A DNA stretch of 64,000 nucleotides from Chitinophaga sp. YR573 (GCF_900110995.1 NZ_FOJF01000002.1:930001-994000); one strand, 5' to 3'. Positions 1 through 8,303 are shown, numbered from the stretch's first letter. The notes: generated by a model not told the origin, from the letters alone. Numbers and translations are program-made.

Positions 1-346
1 TAAACTTATCGGGGAGAAAGAGTTTGGTGAAAAAACTGTCTTTACTCAGTGGGGCTTTTTTACCCAGTACCAGCAGAAATTTACGTATTTCCGGCTGGAA
101 GATGATGATGATAGCGATTAATCCAACATTGATAAAACTCTGTAAGATAGTGGTGAGAATAGGCATACGCAGCCTCTCTACAATGAAATACACCAGGTAT
201 ATCATCAGTAATCCAACGAAAATATTAAAGGCAAGGCTGCCTTTTAACAGGCGGTACAATTGTATCACCAGTATAATAACAATCGTCAGGTCCAGGATAT
301 TGAGCCAATTGAAACGATAACCGTATAAATGAAAGAATTCCTGCAT
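1..346 (-). CDS. cdaA: Diadenylate cyclase CdaA, N-terminal part (cut by window edge)
   Basis: The minus-strand frame opens with ATG at 344-346 and stays open to the left edge, giving 115 residues. Three hydrophobic helices (about residues 16-33, 40-57 and 68-84) are followed by the QPEIRKFLLVLG segment. In CdaA/YbbP-type enzymes this joins the membrane anchor to the DAC domain, which makes cyclic di-AMP from two ATP. The catalytic domain lies beyond the window and was not seen. The gene starts 31 bases after folP on the same strand, so the two are probably co-transcribed; this folP-cdaA pairing is common in Bacteroidota. The identification rests on the N-terminal helices and the neighbour. 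Confidence 0.85.
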   Translation of the reverse strand, partial: MQEFFHLYGYRFNWLNILDLTIVIILVIQLYRLLKGSLAFNIFVGLLMIYLVYFIVERLRMPILTTILQSFINVGLIAIIIIFQPEIRKFLLVLGKKAPLSKDSFFTKLFLPDKF

Positions 347-377
347 AGATAGTAAAAATAGCTAATTACAATGAATA

Positions 378-1220
378 CTAAACCTTTTGCATATACTCTG
401 TTATCCTGATAACTTCAGCAGCAGCTTTTACATCATGTACCCTTAATATAGCGGCTCCCTGTTGTAATGCGAGGGTGTTTAATACGGTAGTACCATTGAG
501 TGCATCAGCAGGTGTACTGTCCAATAATTTATAAATCATGGATTTGCGGGAGATGCCAACCAGCAGGGGGCAGTCGAGCATATGAAACACAGACAGTTTT
601 TTCAGCAGGGCGTAATTATGCGAGATGGTTTTACCAAAGCCAAAGCCGGGATCAATGATGACGTCGTTAATACCGGCCGCCAGGCATTGTGCTTTTTTAT
701 GGATGAAGTAGTCCAGTACATCCTGTACCACATCTGTATACTGAGGGTTTTGCTGCATTTTATCCGGGGTACCCTGCATGTGCATGGCGATGTAAGGCAC
801 CTGTAGTTTTCCTGCGGTAGCCAGCATATCGGGGTCCATGTCTCCGGCACTGATATCGTTGATGATGGCAGCGCCTGCTTTTATGGTTTGTTCTGCTACG
901 GAAGCATAGTAGGTATCAATGGAGATGATGACCTGCGGATAGTATTTTACCAGTGTTTCAACGGCAGGGAGCAGTCTTTCCAGTTCAACCTGTGCACCTA
1001 CATCCACTGCACCCGGGCGGGTACTCTGTGCACCAATATCCAGTATCTGTGCACCTTCCCTGAGGTGTACAGCAGCTTTTTCCAGTACCTGGTCCAGGTG
1101 TTGAGAACGACCGCCGGCATAAAAGGAATCATCTGTGATGTTGATAATACCCATGATCACGGGTGTTGTCAGATCGAGTGCTGTGCCGCGGCAGTTAATC
1201 GTACCATTCTTCCTTTCCAT
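378..1220 (-). CDS. folP: Dihydropteroate synthase
   Basis: The 280-residue protein has the usual length and all landmark motifs of DHPS. These are the NITDDSFYAGGR loop near residues 27-38, DIGAQSTRPGA near 61, the IIDPGFGFGKT pterin-binding strand, LLVGISRKSM, and the final RVHDV. It condenses p-aminobenzoate with dihydropterin pyrophosphate to dihydropteroate in folate synthesis, in the cytosol. The start is ATG at 1218-1220, 36 bases below a TATTTTTG -7 element on the minus strand. It leads a probable folP-cdaA transcript and is divergent from the DoxX-like gene at 1318. Confidence 0.97.
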   Translation of the reverse strand: MERKNGTINCRGTALDLTTPVIMGIINITDDSFYAGGRSQHLDQVLEKAAVHLREGAQILDIGAQSTRPGAVDVGAQVELERLLPAVETLVKYYPQVIISIDTYYASVAEQTIKAGAAIINDISAGDMDPDMLATAGKLQVPYIAMHMQGTPDKMQQNPQYTDVVQDVLDYFIHKKAQCLAAGINDVIIDPGFGFGKTISHNYALLKKLSVFHMLDCPLLVGISRKSMIYKLLDSTPADALNGTTVLNTLALQQGAAILRVHDVKAAAEVIRITEYMQKV

Positions 1221-1255
1221 TTATCCGTTTGCTTTTTATTGATTATTTTGCCAGA

Positions 1256-1263
1256 CAAAAATA
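1256..1263 (-). promoter_or_regulatory. Putative -7 element of the folP promoter
   Basis: CAAAAATA on the plus strand reads TATTTTTG on the minus strand and matches the Bacteroidota -7 consensus TAnnTTTG. It lies 36 bases upstream of the folP ATG. No clear -33 TTTG was found at the expected distance. Confidence 0.45.
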
Positions 1264-1317
1264 GAATAATGTGTTGATGTACCGGTAAGTATATTAATGC
1301 TCTAAAAAAGGTTATCC

Positions 1318-2406
1318 ATGAAATTGCTCCTAAACCTATTAAGAATTCTCGTAGGTGTATTGTTTATATTTTCAGGTCTGATAAAGGCAAATGATCCGCT
1401 GGGCCTCAGTTACAAAATGGACGAGTTTTTTGAAGTGTTACATCTGACATTTCTGTCGCCCTTTTCGCTGGTGTATTCAGTTACCATGAATACATTTGAA
1501 ATAGTAGCCGGTGTGGCTGTGCTGCTGGGATACCGGATGCGGATCTTCTCTGTACTGTTATTATTACTGATCAGTTTATTTACTTTCTTAACGGCTTATG
1601 CCCTGTTCAGCGGAACGATCCGGGAATGTGGTTGTTTTGGCGACTGTATCAAATTATCCGCAACAGAAACCTTCTGGAAGGATGTGGCGTTGTTTGTAAT
1701 GATACTGGTGATTTTCATCTATCGTAAACGCATACAGCCGGTATGGGGAGAGAAGCCTACCAATGCATTGATGATAGTGGGCCTGGTAGGTTCTCTGGGT
1801 TTGCAGTGGTATACACTGGAGCATCTGCCGATTGTGGATTGCCTGGGTTATAAAATAGGGAATAATATTCCTGAGAAGATGAAGCTGCCTGCAGGAGCTA
1901 CTCCGGATGTATTTGAAACAGTGCTGATATATAAGAAGGATGGTAAAGAGAAAGAGTTTACGGCGGATAATTATCCATGGTCAGACAGTACCTGGGTATT
2001 TGTAGACCGTAAGGATAAACTGATTAAAGAAGGCAGCGGGGAACCACCAGTAAAGGATTTTATCCTTACAGATATGGATGGGGTGAACCAGACGCAGGCT
2101 ATTTTATCTGAAGCGCAGCCGGTGTACCTGTTCCTGGTGCAGAATGTAAAGAAGGCTGGAAGTGGCTGGGATAAAAAAATGCAGGCGTTACAACAGCAAT
2201 TTAAAGAAGGTAAGATTTATATATATGGAGTGACTGCCTCTTCCAAAGAAGATATTGCAGCTTTCTCCAAAGAACATGGCATAGAGTTTCCTTTTGTGCA
2301 AATGGATGGTACGGCCATCAAAACAGCCGGAAGAAGCAATCCCTGCCTGATATTACTGGAGAAAGGTACAGTTAAGGGCAAGTGGCACTACAACGATATA
2401 CCATAA
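1318..2406 (+). CDS. BT_3928-like DoxX family membrane protein with thioredoxin-like C-terminus
   Basis: The N-terminal ~135 residues form four hydrophobic helices typical of the DoxX/MauE fold. A short cysteine cluster, RECGCFGDC (C104, C106, C110), lies between helices 3 and 4. Residues 150-245 are a linker, and about 245-362 look like a thioredoxin-like periplasmic domain without a CxxC pair. This combination is known in Bacteroidota as the BT_3928 family; its role is not established, though the MauE-like cysteines suggest thiol redox chemistry at the membrane. The ABC permease gene begins 3 bases after the stop, so they are likely one transcript. The function is inferred from fold only. 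Confidence 0.8.
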   Translation: MKLLLNLLRILVGVLFIFSGLIKANDPLGLSYKMDEFFEVLHLTFLSPFSLVYSVTMNTFEIVAGVAVLLGYRMRIFSVLLLLLISLFTFLTAYALFSGTIRECGCFGDCIKLSATETFWKDVALFVMILVIFIYRKRIQPVWGEKPTNALMIVGLVGSLGLQWYTLEHLPIVDCLGYKIGNNIPEKMKLPAGATPDVFETVLIYKKDGKEKEFTADNYPWSDSTWVFVDRKDKLIKEGSGEPPVKDFILTDMDGVNQTQAILSEAQPVYLFLVQNVKKAGSGWDKKMQALQQQFKEGKIYIYGVTASSKEDIAAFSKEHGIEFPFVQMDGTAIKTAGRSNPCLILLEKGTVKGKWHYNDIP

Positions 2407-2409
2407 AAT

Positions 2410-3462
2410 ATGTTCAGATTCCTGCTGCGTAAACTCAGTTATGGTTTACTCGTTTTACTGGGGGTGGTGATGCTGGTGTTTTTCCTGTTTAACGTATTGC
2501 CCGGAGATCCGGCACGTTTAACACTGGGACAACGGGCCGACGTCACCTCCCTGGAGAATGTACGGCGGGAGTTGCATCTGGACAAGCCCATTCCTTTACA
2601 GTTTTTATTATACCTGAATGACCTTTCGCCTGTGAGTATACATACACAACAGGAGGCGGAAGGCATGTTGCATTATTTTACGCTTTTACATGTGGGTACG
2701 GATAAGATTATAGTGTTGAAAACGCCTTATCTGCGTCGCTCCTATCAGGGGAAAAAGGATGTGTGGGAAATCCTGACAGAGGCGCTTCCCGGTACGCTGG
2801 TGCTGGCAATAGCCGCTATGCTGTTTGCCACTGTGGCGGGGATCGCATTAGGGGTATTGTCGGCAGTGAAGCAGAATACCTGGATGGATACGGGCGCTGT
2901 TTTTGCCAGTGTGGTGGGTATTTCTGCCCCTTCTTTTTTTATGGGTATTGTGCTGGCTTATCTGTTTGGTTTTGTATTAAGTGATTATACGGGGTTGCAC
3001 ATGACCGGCAGCCTGTTTGAAACGGATGCTTTTGCCGGGCGTACCCTTAATCTTTCTAACCTGGTGTTACCAGCTATTACGCTGGGTATAAGGCCATTGG
3101 CTATCATTGTACAGCTTACGCGCAGTTCAATGCTGGATGTATTACACCAGGATTATATCCGTACGGCCTATGCGAAGGGGTTGCCCCAAAGGGTCGTTTT
3201 ATTCAGGCATGCCTTGCGGAATGCCCTGAACCCGGTTATTACGGCCATTACCGGCTGGTTTGCAGAGCTGCTGGCAGGGGCATTTTTTGTAGAATATATT
3301 TTTGGCTGGAAGGGCATAGGTAAGGTGACGGTAGATGCCCTGGAAAAATTTGACTTCCCCGTGTTGATGGGATCTGTGTTGTTTACGGCAGGTATCTTTG
3401 TGATTATCAACCTGCTGGCAGATTTGTTGTATACTATTGTAGATCCCCGTATCAAGCTCTGA
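2410..3462 (+). CDS. ABC transporter permease, DppB/OppB type
   Basis: The 350-residue inner-membrane protein begins with the LLRKLSYGLLVLLGVVMLVF helix and the NVLPGDPARLTLG segment typical of dipeptide/oligopeptide permeases. The EAA loop that contacts the ATPase lies near residues 248-275 (DYIRTAYAKGLPQ, then ALRNALNP). It ends in the usual VDPRIKL. About 60 residues between helix 1 and the core are less conserved. No second permease, binding protein or ATPase is present nearby, so the rest of the transporter must be encoded elsewhere. The substrate is not predictable from this gene. Confidence 0.88.
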   Translation: MFRFLLRKLSYGLLVLLGVVMLVFFLFNVLPGDPARLTLGQRADVTSLENVRRELHLDKPIPLQFLLYLNDLSPVSIHTQQEAEGMLHYFTLLHVGTDKIIVLKTPYLRRSYQGKKDVWEILTEALPGTLVLAIAAMLFATVAGIALGVLSAVKQNTWMDTGAVFASVVGISAPSFFMGIVLAYLFGFVLSDYTGLHMTGSLFETDAFAGRTLNLSNLVLPAITLGIRPLAIIVQLTRSSMLDVLHQDYIRTAYAKGLPQRVVLFRHALRNALNPVITAITGWFAELLAGAFFVEYIFGWKGIGKVTVDALEKFDFPVLMGSVLFTAGIFVIINLLADLLYTIVDPRIKL

Positions 3463-3472
3463 TCCTCTTCTC

Positions 3473-3494
3473 AGAAAAAAGTTTTCTTTTTTTG
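3473..3494 (+). terminator. Weak A/T-rich terminator after the permease gene
   Basis: AGAAAA (3473-3478) pairs with TTTTCT (3482-3487) and is followed by a run of T to 3493. The stem is short and A/T only, so termination may be partial. Confidence 0.35.
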
Positions 3495-3518
3495 TAACAA
3501 ACCAGATAATGGGTCGTC
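3493..3518 (+). promoter_or_regulatory. ECF-type promoter (TGTAAC - 16 nt - CGTC) before the sigma gene
   Basis: TGTAAC at 3493-3498 and CGTC at 3515-3518 are separated by exactly 16 bases and lie 28 bases upstream of the sigma factor ATG. This resembles the TGAAAC-N16-CGTC promoters used by several ECF sigma factors and differs from the housekeeping Bacteroidota form. It suggests the sigma factor at 3547 activates its own operon. Confidence 0.55.
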
Positions 3519-3546
3519 TTCCCTGTATAAATGTCCTGTAAGTAAT

Positions 3547-4065
3547 ATGTCGTTATCAAGGTTTCTTTCCCAGGTAGTACCGATCAGGCAAAAGCTTTAC
3601 CGCTTCGCTTACCACCTGTTGGGTAACGAAGAAGATGCCCATGATATCACACAGGATGTAATGATGAAAGTCTGGCAACAGCAGGAGCGGATGGCGGAAT
3701 TGGAGAATATGGAAGCCTGGTGTATGCGGATTGTGCGTAATTTGTCGCTGGACCGTATGAAGTCGAAGAAATACCGGCGTTCGGAAAACCTGGACAAGGC
3801 AGGGGAGGTGGCAGCTGTGCATCAGCCCAGTCCTCATATGGCCACTGAGCGTCAGGACGTAATGAACAGGGTGCATACGACGATTGCGGAGCTACCGGAA
3901 AAATACCGTACTATTATACAATTACGCGATATTGACGGATATACTTACCAGGAGATAGCAGAGATTCTGGTAATAGAATTGAGTGAAGTAAAAGTGAACC
4001 TGCACCGCGCAAGAAAGGCGGTACGTGAAAAATTACAAAAACTGCATGTGTATGGAGTACAATAA
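3547..4065 (+). CDS. ECF-subfamily RNA polymerase sigma factor
   Basis: The 172-residue protein has only regions 2 and 4 of sigma-70, as ECF factors do. Region 2 (about residues 10-80) contains HDITQDVMMKVWQQ and the -10-recognition helix WCMRIVRNLSLDRMKS. Region 4 (about 115-167) contains LPEKYRTIIQLRDIDGYTYQ followed by the helix-turn-helix EIAEILVIELSEVKVNLHRA. It redirects RNA polymerase to a small regulon. The next gene overlaps its 3' end and encodes a membrane-anchored candidate anti-sigma factor, and two DUF4252 genes follow. The ECF-type promoter just upstream suggests autoregulation. Confidence 0.93.
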   Translation: MSLSRFLSQVVPIRQKLYRFAYHLLGNEEDAHDITQDVMMKVWQQQERMAELENMEAWCMRIVRNLSLDRMKSKKYRRSENLDKAGEVAAVHQPSPHMATERQDVMNRVHTTIAELPEKYRTIIQLRDIDGYTYQEIAEILVIELSEVKVNLHRARKAVREKLQKLHVYGVQ

Positions 4066-4534
4066 GGTCAGAGAGTTACTGGAACGGTACTGGGAAGGTG
4101 AATCTTCCCTGGAAGATGAGGCATTGTTACGCAGTTTCTTTGCTGTGGAGCATTCCGATCTGCCAGCTGATCTGCTGGAAGCGCAGCCCATGTTCCGGTA
4201 TTTCAATGAAGAAGCAAACAGGGAACTACCGGTTTTACCGGAACTGGAATTACCCCTGGTTATAAAGGTGCGTCCGCTGGACCACTGGATGAAGTATGCC
4301 GCTATATTTCTGATAGCCGTAGGGTTGGGATATGCAGCAAGGCAGTTCCAATTGAAGCAGCATCGTATGGATATAGTGCTGGCAGAGAAGGATACTTATG
4401 ATGATCCGCAGAAAGCATTTGCAGCGACGCAAAAAGCATTGCAACTGCTGGCGAAGAACCTGAACAAGGGAACAACGAAAGTGCAGAAGCTGTCTTATTT
4501 CAATGAGGCAACGGAAAAGATCAAAGCGGATTAA
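4052..4534 (+). CDS. Putative membrane-anchored anti-sigma factor partner
   Basis: From the ATG at 4052 the product is 160 residues; ATG 4046 is an alternative. Either start overlaps the sigma gene by 14-20 bases, so translation is probably coupled. An acidic helical N-terminus (MEYNKVRELLERYWEGESSL) is followed by a single transmembrane helix near residues 80-96 and a periplasmic helical tail. There is no HxxxCxxC zinc finger. The pattern of a cytosolic N-terminal region, one membrane span and a position directly after an ECF sigma gene fits an anti-sigma factor. That role is inferred from layout, as no family motif proves it. Confidence 0.65.
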   Translation: MEYNKVRELLERYWEGESSLEDEALLRSFFAVEHSDLPADLLEAQPMFRYFNEEANRELPVLPELELPLVIKVRPLDHWMKYAAIFLIAVGLGYAARQFQLKQHRMDIVLAEKDTYDDPQKAFAATQKALQLLAKNLNKGTTKVQKLSYFNEATEKIKAD

Positions 4535-4572
4535 TAACGGCCATTCTAAAATCTAATAATAAAACTAAGAAC

Positions 4573-5088
4573 ATGAAACGCTTGTTACTTGCGTTGTTAC
4601 TGGTGATAGCCGGTACGCCGCTCTTTGCCCAACAGGGGAGTACTATTGATCGCTTTTTCTCCAAGTATGAAGACGATCAATCCTTTACACTGATCAGTGT
4701 TACACCTAAGATGTTCAGCATGTTTACCAAGCTGGATGCAAACAGTGAAGACGGTCAGAATTTTATGAAAGTCATTAAGAAAATCAAGGGACTAAAAATT
4801 CTTGCAAAAGAAAACTCCAACGGTACCAGTTTGTTTAAAGAAGCATCTTCTTTGCTTACCAAAGATTATGAAGAACTGATGACGGTGCGGGATGGTAAAG
4901 AGGACCTTCGTTTTCTGGTAAAAGAAAACGCAAAAGGAAATATTGCGGAGCTGATTATGCTGATAGGTAGTCCAAGTGAATTTATGGCCATGAGCCTGGT
5001 AGGAGATATCGATCTGGCAGAGATCAGTGAGATAGCCGGAGGAATGAATATAGATGGATTTGATAAGCTGAAAAAATTAAAGAAATGA
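4573..5088 (+). CDS. DUF4252 domain protein (first of pair)
   Basis: A signal peptide (MKRLLLALLLVIAGTPLFA) precedes a mature protein of about 150 residues with the DUF4252 pattern: an N-terminal RFFSKYEDDQSFTLISVTPKMF segment, a middle strand-rich part and a terminal GDIDLAEISEIAGGMNIDGF. DUF4252 proteins are exported or periplasmic in Bacteroidota and typically sit behind ECF sigma/anti-sigma genes; their biochemical function is unknown. The 3' end overlaps the next DUF4252 gene by four bases (ATGA), so the two are translationally coupled. I infer that the pair is a target of, or a signal sensor for, the sigma factor. Confidence 0.8.
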   Translation: MKRLLLALLLVIAGTPLFAQQGSTIDRFFSKYEDDQSFTLISVTPKMFSMFTKLDANSEDGQNFMKVIKKIKGLKILAKENSNGTSLFKEASSLLTKDYEELMTVRDGKEDLRFLVKENAKGNIAELIMLIGSPSEFMAMSLVGDIDLAEISEIAGGMNIDGFDKLKKLKK

Positions 5089-5603
5089 GATACTGTTCAA
5101 TCATCTTAGTCCTGTTTTTTCTGGCAGCGGGTCCGGCAATGGGACAAAGAAAATGTCTGCGTCAGTTTTATCATGAGCATAAACGCGGACAACATGCAGA
5201 GACATTCAAAATAGGATTGGGACGTTTAACGATGAAGTTTGCCAACCTGTTTATTCCTGCCAACCTGATGGAAGAAGACGGGATACCATTTAAGCGCCTG
5301 TTTTCCAGTGTACACCGGATGAAGTTGTATGCCATCTCTGGTACCGGTCCTGATTCTACCGTAGAAACAGCTTCTATACAACGATTGAAACAGCGACTGA
5401 TAGACAGATATAAATTCGAACCGTTAGTAGAAGTAAGGCATGAAGGGAGTATTGTTCATTTACTGAACAAGGGGAATGAAGATAATGTAGGGGACCTGAT
5501 AGTGCTGGTACAGGACGCACATGATTTTGTGATCCTGGATTTACGAACAAGTCTGAAGATATCGGATATCAATCAGCTGGTCCGGCAATTAGCAAAGAAT
5601 TAA
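5085..5603 (+). CDS. DUF4252 domain protein (second of pair)
   Basis: The 172-residue product has a signal peptide (MRYCSIILVLFFLAAGPAMG) and a diverged DUF4252 domain. It shares with its neighbour the overall length, the central basic stretch and a C-terminal LDLRTSLKISDINQLVRQL helix. It begins inside the ATGA overlap with the previous gene and ends just before a hairpin terminator, which closes the sigma operon. It is likely a tandem duplicate that has diverged. The molecular function is unknown; location outside the cytoplasm is predicted from the signal peptide. Confidence 0.75.
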   Translation: MRYCSIILVLFFLAAGPAMGQRKCLRQFYHEHKRGQHAETFKIGLGRLTMKFANLFIPANLMEEDGIPFKRLFSSVHRMKLYAISGTGPDSTVETASIQRLKQRLIDRYKFEPLVEVRHEGSIVHLLNKGNEDNVGDLIVLVQDAHDFVILDLRTSLKISDINQLVRQLAKN

Positions 5604-5613
5604 AGGAGGTGAG

Positions 5614-5642
5614 AACATTAGCAAAAGCTGCTAATGTTTTTG
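5614..5642 (+). terminator. Terminator of the sigma/DUF4252 operon
   Basis: AACATTAGCA (5614-5623) pairs with TGCTAATGTT (5629-5638), with a five-base loop and a T run. It sits between the convergent ends of the DUF4252 operon and the recF-DUF721 operon. Confidence 0.75.
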
Positions 5643-5645
5643 CCG

Positions 5646-5933
5646 TTAACGGATAATGACTTCGCGGACTAATCTTTCGCCCAGCATTTCATTCACCAGT
5701 TTGATGATTTTATCTTTGGAATAATTTAATTCCTGTTTGAGGGGGGCAACAGTGGTAGTGATCATTAATTTACCATCTATCAACTGAATACTTTCAGTAT
5801 AACGCGAAATAGTTTTACCCATCATTTGTTCCCAGTTCTCCTGAATTCTTACTTCAGTAAGCCTTGGTTTCATCCTGCTCTTATCCATGAATTCTTTCAG
5901 AGCGTCTCCCATTGATGTAATTCCGTGTCGCAT
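5646..5933 (-). CDS. DUF721 (DciA-like) protein
   Basis: The 95-residue protein has the DUF721 fold signature: an N-terminal helix (MGDALKEFMDKSRM), then EVRIQENWEQMMGKTISRYT, then a KH-like strand-helix unit ending in LVNEMLGERLVREVIIR. DUF721 includes DciA, which loads the replicative DnaB helicase in bacteria lacking DnaC/DnaI. The gene lies 24 bases downstream of recF on the same strand, an arrangement that recurs in Bacteroidota, so a replication-linked role is likely. This short form lacks the long extensions of some DciA proteins, and helicase loading here is an inference. Confidence 0.85.
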   Translation of the reverse strand: MRHGITSMGDALKEFMDKSRMKPRLTEVRIQENWEQMMGKTISRYTESIQLIDGKLMITTTVAPLKQELNYSKDKIIKLVNEMLGERLVREVIIR

Positions 5934-5957
5934 GCCGTAAAGATACGGAATCCCTGA

Positions 5958-7040
5958 CTACCTCATCTCCACCAATTGAAAACTCTCCTGATTTTCTTTA
6001 AAAGCATCGAGTAATCTTACAGCATGTGTATCTGTAATGAATACTTGTCCGTACACAGGGCCACTTACAAGGTTTATCAGCCTTGAAACCCTGTCCTGGT
6101 CAAGCTTTTCGAATACATCATCCAGTAGCAGCAAGGGTGGGAACTTTTTATATTCTTTAATCACTTCATATTGTGCCAGTTTGAGTGCAAAGAGAAAACT
6201 TTTGCGTTGTCCCTGTGAAGCACTTGACTTCATTGCATGATCATCTAAAAGAAATAAAAGATCATCCCGGTGGATACCGCCGGTAGTTCTTTGCATCATA
6301 TGATCTTTATAGCGGTTGGCTTTTAATAACTGCGCAAAAGATTGTTCGTGCAGGCCACACTGATACTGAATACTCACTACTTCGTGATGACCCGCTAAGT
6401 AGTCGTAGAGTTTTTGTACCTGCTGAATAAATGCGGGCAGGAAAGAGCGGCGCCATTCAAACACGGGAGTGCCATGTTGAACCAACTGCTCGTCGAATAC
6501 ATCCAGCAGGGCATCCTGACTGCGACCCTGGGAAGCAATGGTTTTAAGGAGGCTGTTTCGTTGCAGCAGTATTTTCTGGTAGGTAATTAAATGTTCCAGG
6601 TAGCCGGGATGGAGCTGGCAGAGCAGGGCATCCAGCCATTTGCGGCGTTCTTCACTGCCTCCAAGGATAATTTCGGCATCATCGGGGGCAATCATTACAG
6701 CCGGGAATTTGCCGATATGCTGGGAGAAACGTTCGTAGTGCTCATCATTGAGGGCAATATCCTTCTTGCCGTCTTTGAGGGTACATACGATCCTGTTTTC
6801 GTGGTCGTCTTTGTCCAGGATACCTTCCAGGCGGAAGCCGTTGGTGAGGTACTGGGTGTTCTGGGCTTCACTGCTGGTAAAGTAGCTTTTGGTGAAGCAG
6901 AGGTAATATATGGCATCGAGCAGATTTGTTTTACCGGAGCCGTTGCGTCCGGTAATGCCTACTATACGTTTGTTGAATCCGAAGGTTTCCCCGGTGTAAT
7001 TTTTGAACTGGACAAGTGATATCTTTCTGAGCAACAGCAA
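5958..7040 (-). CDS. recF: DNA replication/repair protein RecF
   Basis: The 360-residue SMC-like ATPase has the Walker A loop GRNGSGKT at residues 31-38, the ABC signature region SASQGQRKS, and the Walker B LLLLDDVFEKLD. It loads RecA at single-strand gaps with RecO and RecR. The codon at the start is TTG (7038-7040). The frame upstream runs into a stop with no ATG, and the next in-frame Met is beyond residue 100, after the Walker A loop, so a TTG start is the best reading. It leads the recF-DUF721 transcript and is divergent from pdhA. Confidence 0.96.
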   Translation of the reverse strand: MLLLRKISLVQFKNYTGETFGFNKRIVGITGRNGSGKTNLLDAIYYLCFTKSYFTSSEAQNTQYLTNGFRLEGILDKDDHENRIVCTLKDGKKDIALNDEHYERFSQHIGKFPAVMIAPDDAEIILGGSEERRKWLDALLCQLHPGYLEHLITYQKILLQRNSLLKTIASQGRSQDALLDVFDEQLVQHGTPVFEWRRSFLPAFIQQVQKLYDYLAGHHEVVSIQYQCGLHEQSFAQLLKANRYKDHMMQRTTGGIHRDDLLFLLDDHAMKSSASQGQRKSFLFALKLAQYEVIKEYKKFPPLLLLDDVFEKLDQDRVSRLINLVSGPVYGQVFITDTHAVRLLDAFKENQESFQLVEMR

Positions 7041-7197
7041 ATTATCGTACGGATTAGCAGTTATGAATTAAAAATAAGCATATTGCGAACAGGCATAATA
7101 TAGGAAAAGGCCGGCTCTGGTGGCCTTTTGTTACATATAATAGTGGTCTGCTAATGTTGCAAAGTTGCAAAGTATTTAGTTTTTAGGATTTTCCTGT

Positions 7198-7205
7198 TAT
7201 ATTTG
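7198..7205 (+). promoter_or_regulatory. -7 element of the pdhA promoter
   Basis: TATATTTG matches the Bacteroidota TAnnTTTG element and lies 19 bases before the GTG start of pdhA, so the 5' leader would be only about 12 bases. A TTTAG at 7175-7179 is a weak -33 candidate. Confidence 0.5.
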
Positions 7206-7223
7206 CGGACAAATTAAGAAACA

Positions 7224-8234
7224 GTGGCTACAAAAACAGACGTAAAGACGAAATTCACCAAAGAGACGTATTTGTACTGGTATGAATTGATGGTCTTGCT
7301 GCGCCGCTTTGAAGAAAAAGCCGGCCAATTGTATGGAATGCAGAAGATCCGTGGTTTTTGCCACCTGTACATAGGACAGGAAGCGATAGCAGCGGGCGCA
7401 ATGACAGCAACAAAACCTGAAGATAAATTCATCACAGCCTACCGTGATCACGCGCTGGCCATTGCAAAGGGAATGTCTCCTGACGCTTGTATGGCGGAGT
7501 TGTACGGTAAAGCTACAGGATGTTCTAAGGGTAAGGGTGGTAGTATGCACTTTTTCTCTCTGGAGCATAACTTCTTTGGCGGTCATGGTATTGTAGGCGC
7601 ACAGATCGGTACCGGTGCAGGTTTGGCTTTTGCTGAGCAGTACAAAGGCACTGATAACGTGGCGCTTTGCTTCTTCGGCGATGGAGCTGCCCGTCAGGGT
7701 ATGTTGCATGAGACATTTAACATGGCTATGCTGTGGAAACTGCCTGTAATATTTATATGTGAGAACAACATGTACGCGATGGGTACTTCAGTAGAACGTA
7801 CTTCCAACGTACTTGACATCTATAAATTAAGTAACGCTTACGATATGCCAAGCGATACAATCGATGGTATGAGCGCTGAAGCGGTACATGAAGGTGTTGA
7901 CAGGGCTGTTAAGCGTGCGAGAGCAGGTGAAGGTCCTACCTTACTGGAAATCAAAACTTACCGCTACCGTGGTCACTCTATGAGTGATCCTGCGAAGTAC
8001 CGTACCAAGGAAGAAGTGGAAGATTACAAGGAAAAAGATCCGATCAACCAGGTACTGAAGACGATACAGAAGAACAAATGGGCGACAGAACAGGAAATTG
8101 AAGCTATCAATGAAAAGGTAAAACAACAGGTAGATCATTGCGTAGAGTTCGCGGAAGAGTCCCCATGGCCTTCTGACGATGAGCTGCTGAAAGATGTGTA
8201 TACCCAGGAGGATTATCCTTTCATTGTTGATTAA
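7224..8234 (+). CDS. pdhA: Pyruvate dehydrogenase E1 component, alpha subunit
   Basis: The 336-residue thiamine diphosphate enzyme begins at GTG 7224 and reads MATKTDVKTKFTKETYLYWY. The family blocks are RRFEEKAGQLYGMQKIRGFCHLYIGQEA, the phosphorylation-loop region YRYRGHSMSDPAKYR, and the ThDP/Mg-binding motif GDGAARQG (about residue 152) closed by CENN about 30 residues later. It decarboxylates pyruvate and passes the acetyl group to E2. The beta subunit and E2 are not in this window. A strong terminator follows, so it is probably transcribed alone. Confidence 0.95.
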   Translation: MATKTDVKTKFTKETYLYWYELMVLLRRFEEKAGQLYGMQKIRGFCHLYIGQEAIAAGAMTATKPEDKFITAYRDHALAIAKGMSPDACMAELYGKATGCSKGKGGSMHFFSLEHNFFGGHGIVGAQIGTGAGLAFAEQYKGTDNVALCFFGDGAARQGMLHETFNMAMLWKLPVIFICENNMYAMGTSVERTSNVLDIYKLSNAYDMPSDTIDGMSAEAVHEGVDRAVKRARAGEGPTLLEIKTYRYRGHSMSDPAKYRTKEEVEDYKEKDPINQVLKTIQKNKWATEQEIEAINEKVKQQVDHCVEFAEESPWPSDDELLKDVYTQEDYPFIVD

Positions 8235-8242
8235 TAATATTT

Positions 8243-8296
8243 AAAGGTTAGCGGTCCTGTCCGTTCAGAACGGCGGAAGATTCGCTAACCTTTTTT
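8243..8296 (+). terminator. Terminator after pdhA
   Basis: AAAGGTTAGCG (8243-8253) pairs with CGCTAACCTTT (8283-8293), followed by T residues. A smaller hairpin (CCGTT/AACGG, 8261-8273) is nested inside the loop. Confidence 0.8.
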
Positions 8297-8303
8297 ATAT
8301 TTG
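8296..8303 (+). promoter_or_regulatory. -7 element of the TPR-ribH operon promoter
   Basis: TATATTTG followed by CGGGC, the same form as at pdhA. It directly follows the pdhA terminator and lies 67 bases before the ATG at 8370. This is why the start at 8370 is preferred over an upstream TTG at 8301, which overlaps the promoter itself. Confidence 0.55.

Noticed and set aside
24..320. 98-codon plus-strand frame at the left edge
   Set aside because: It is the antisense of cdaA, whose membrane helices read well on the minus strand.
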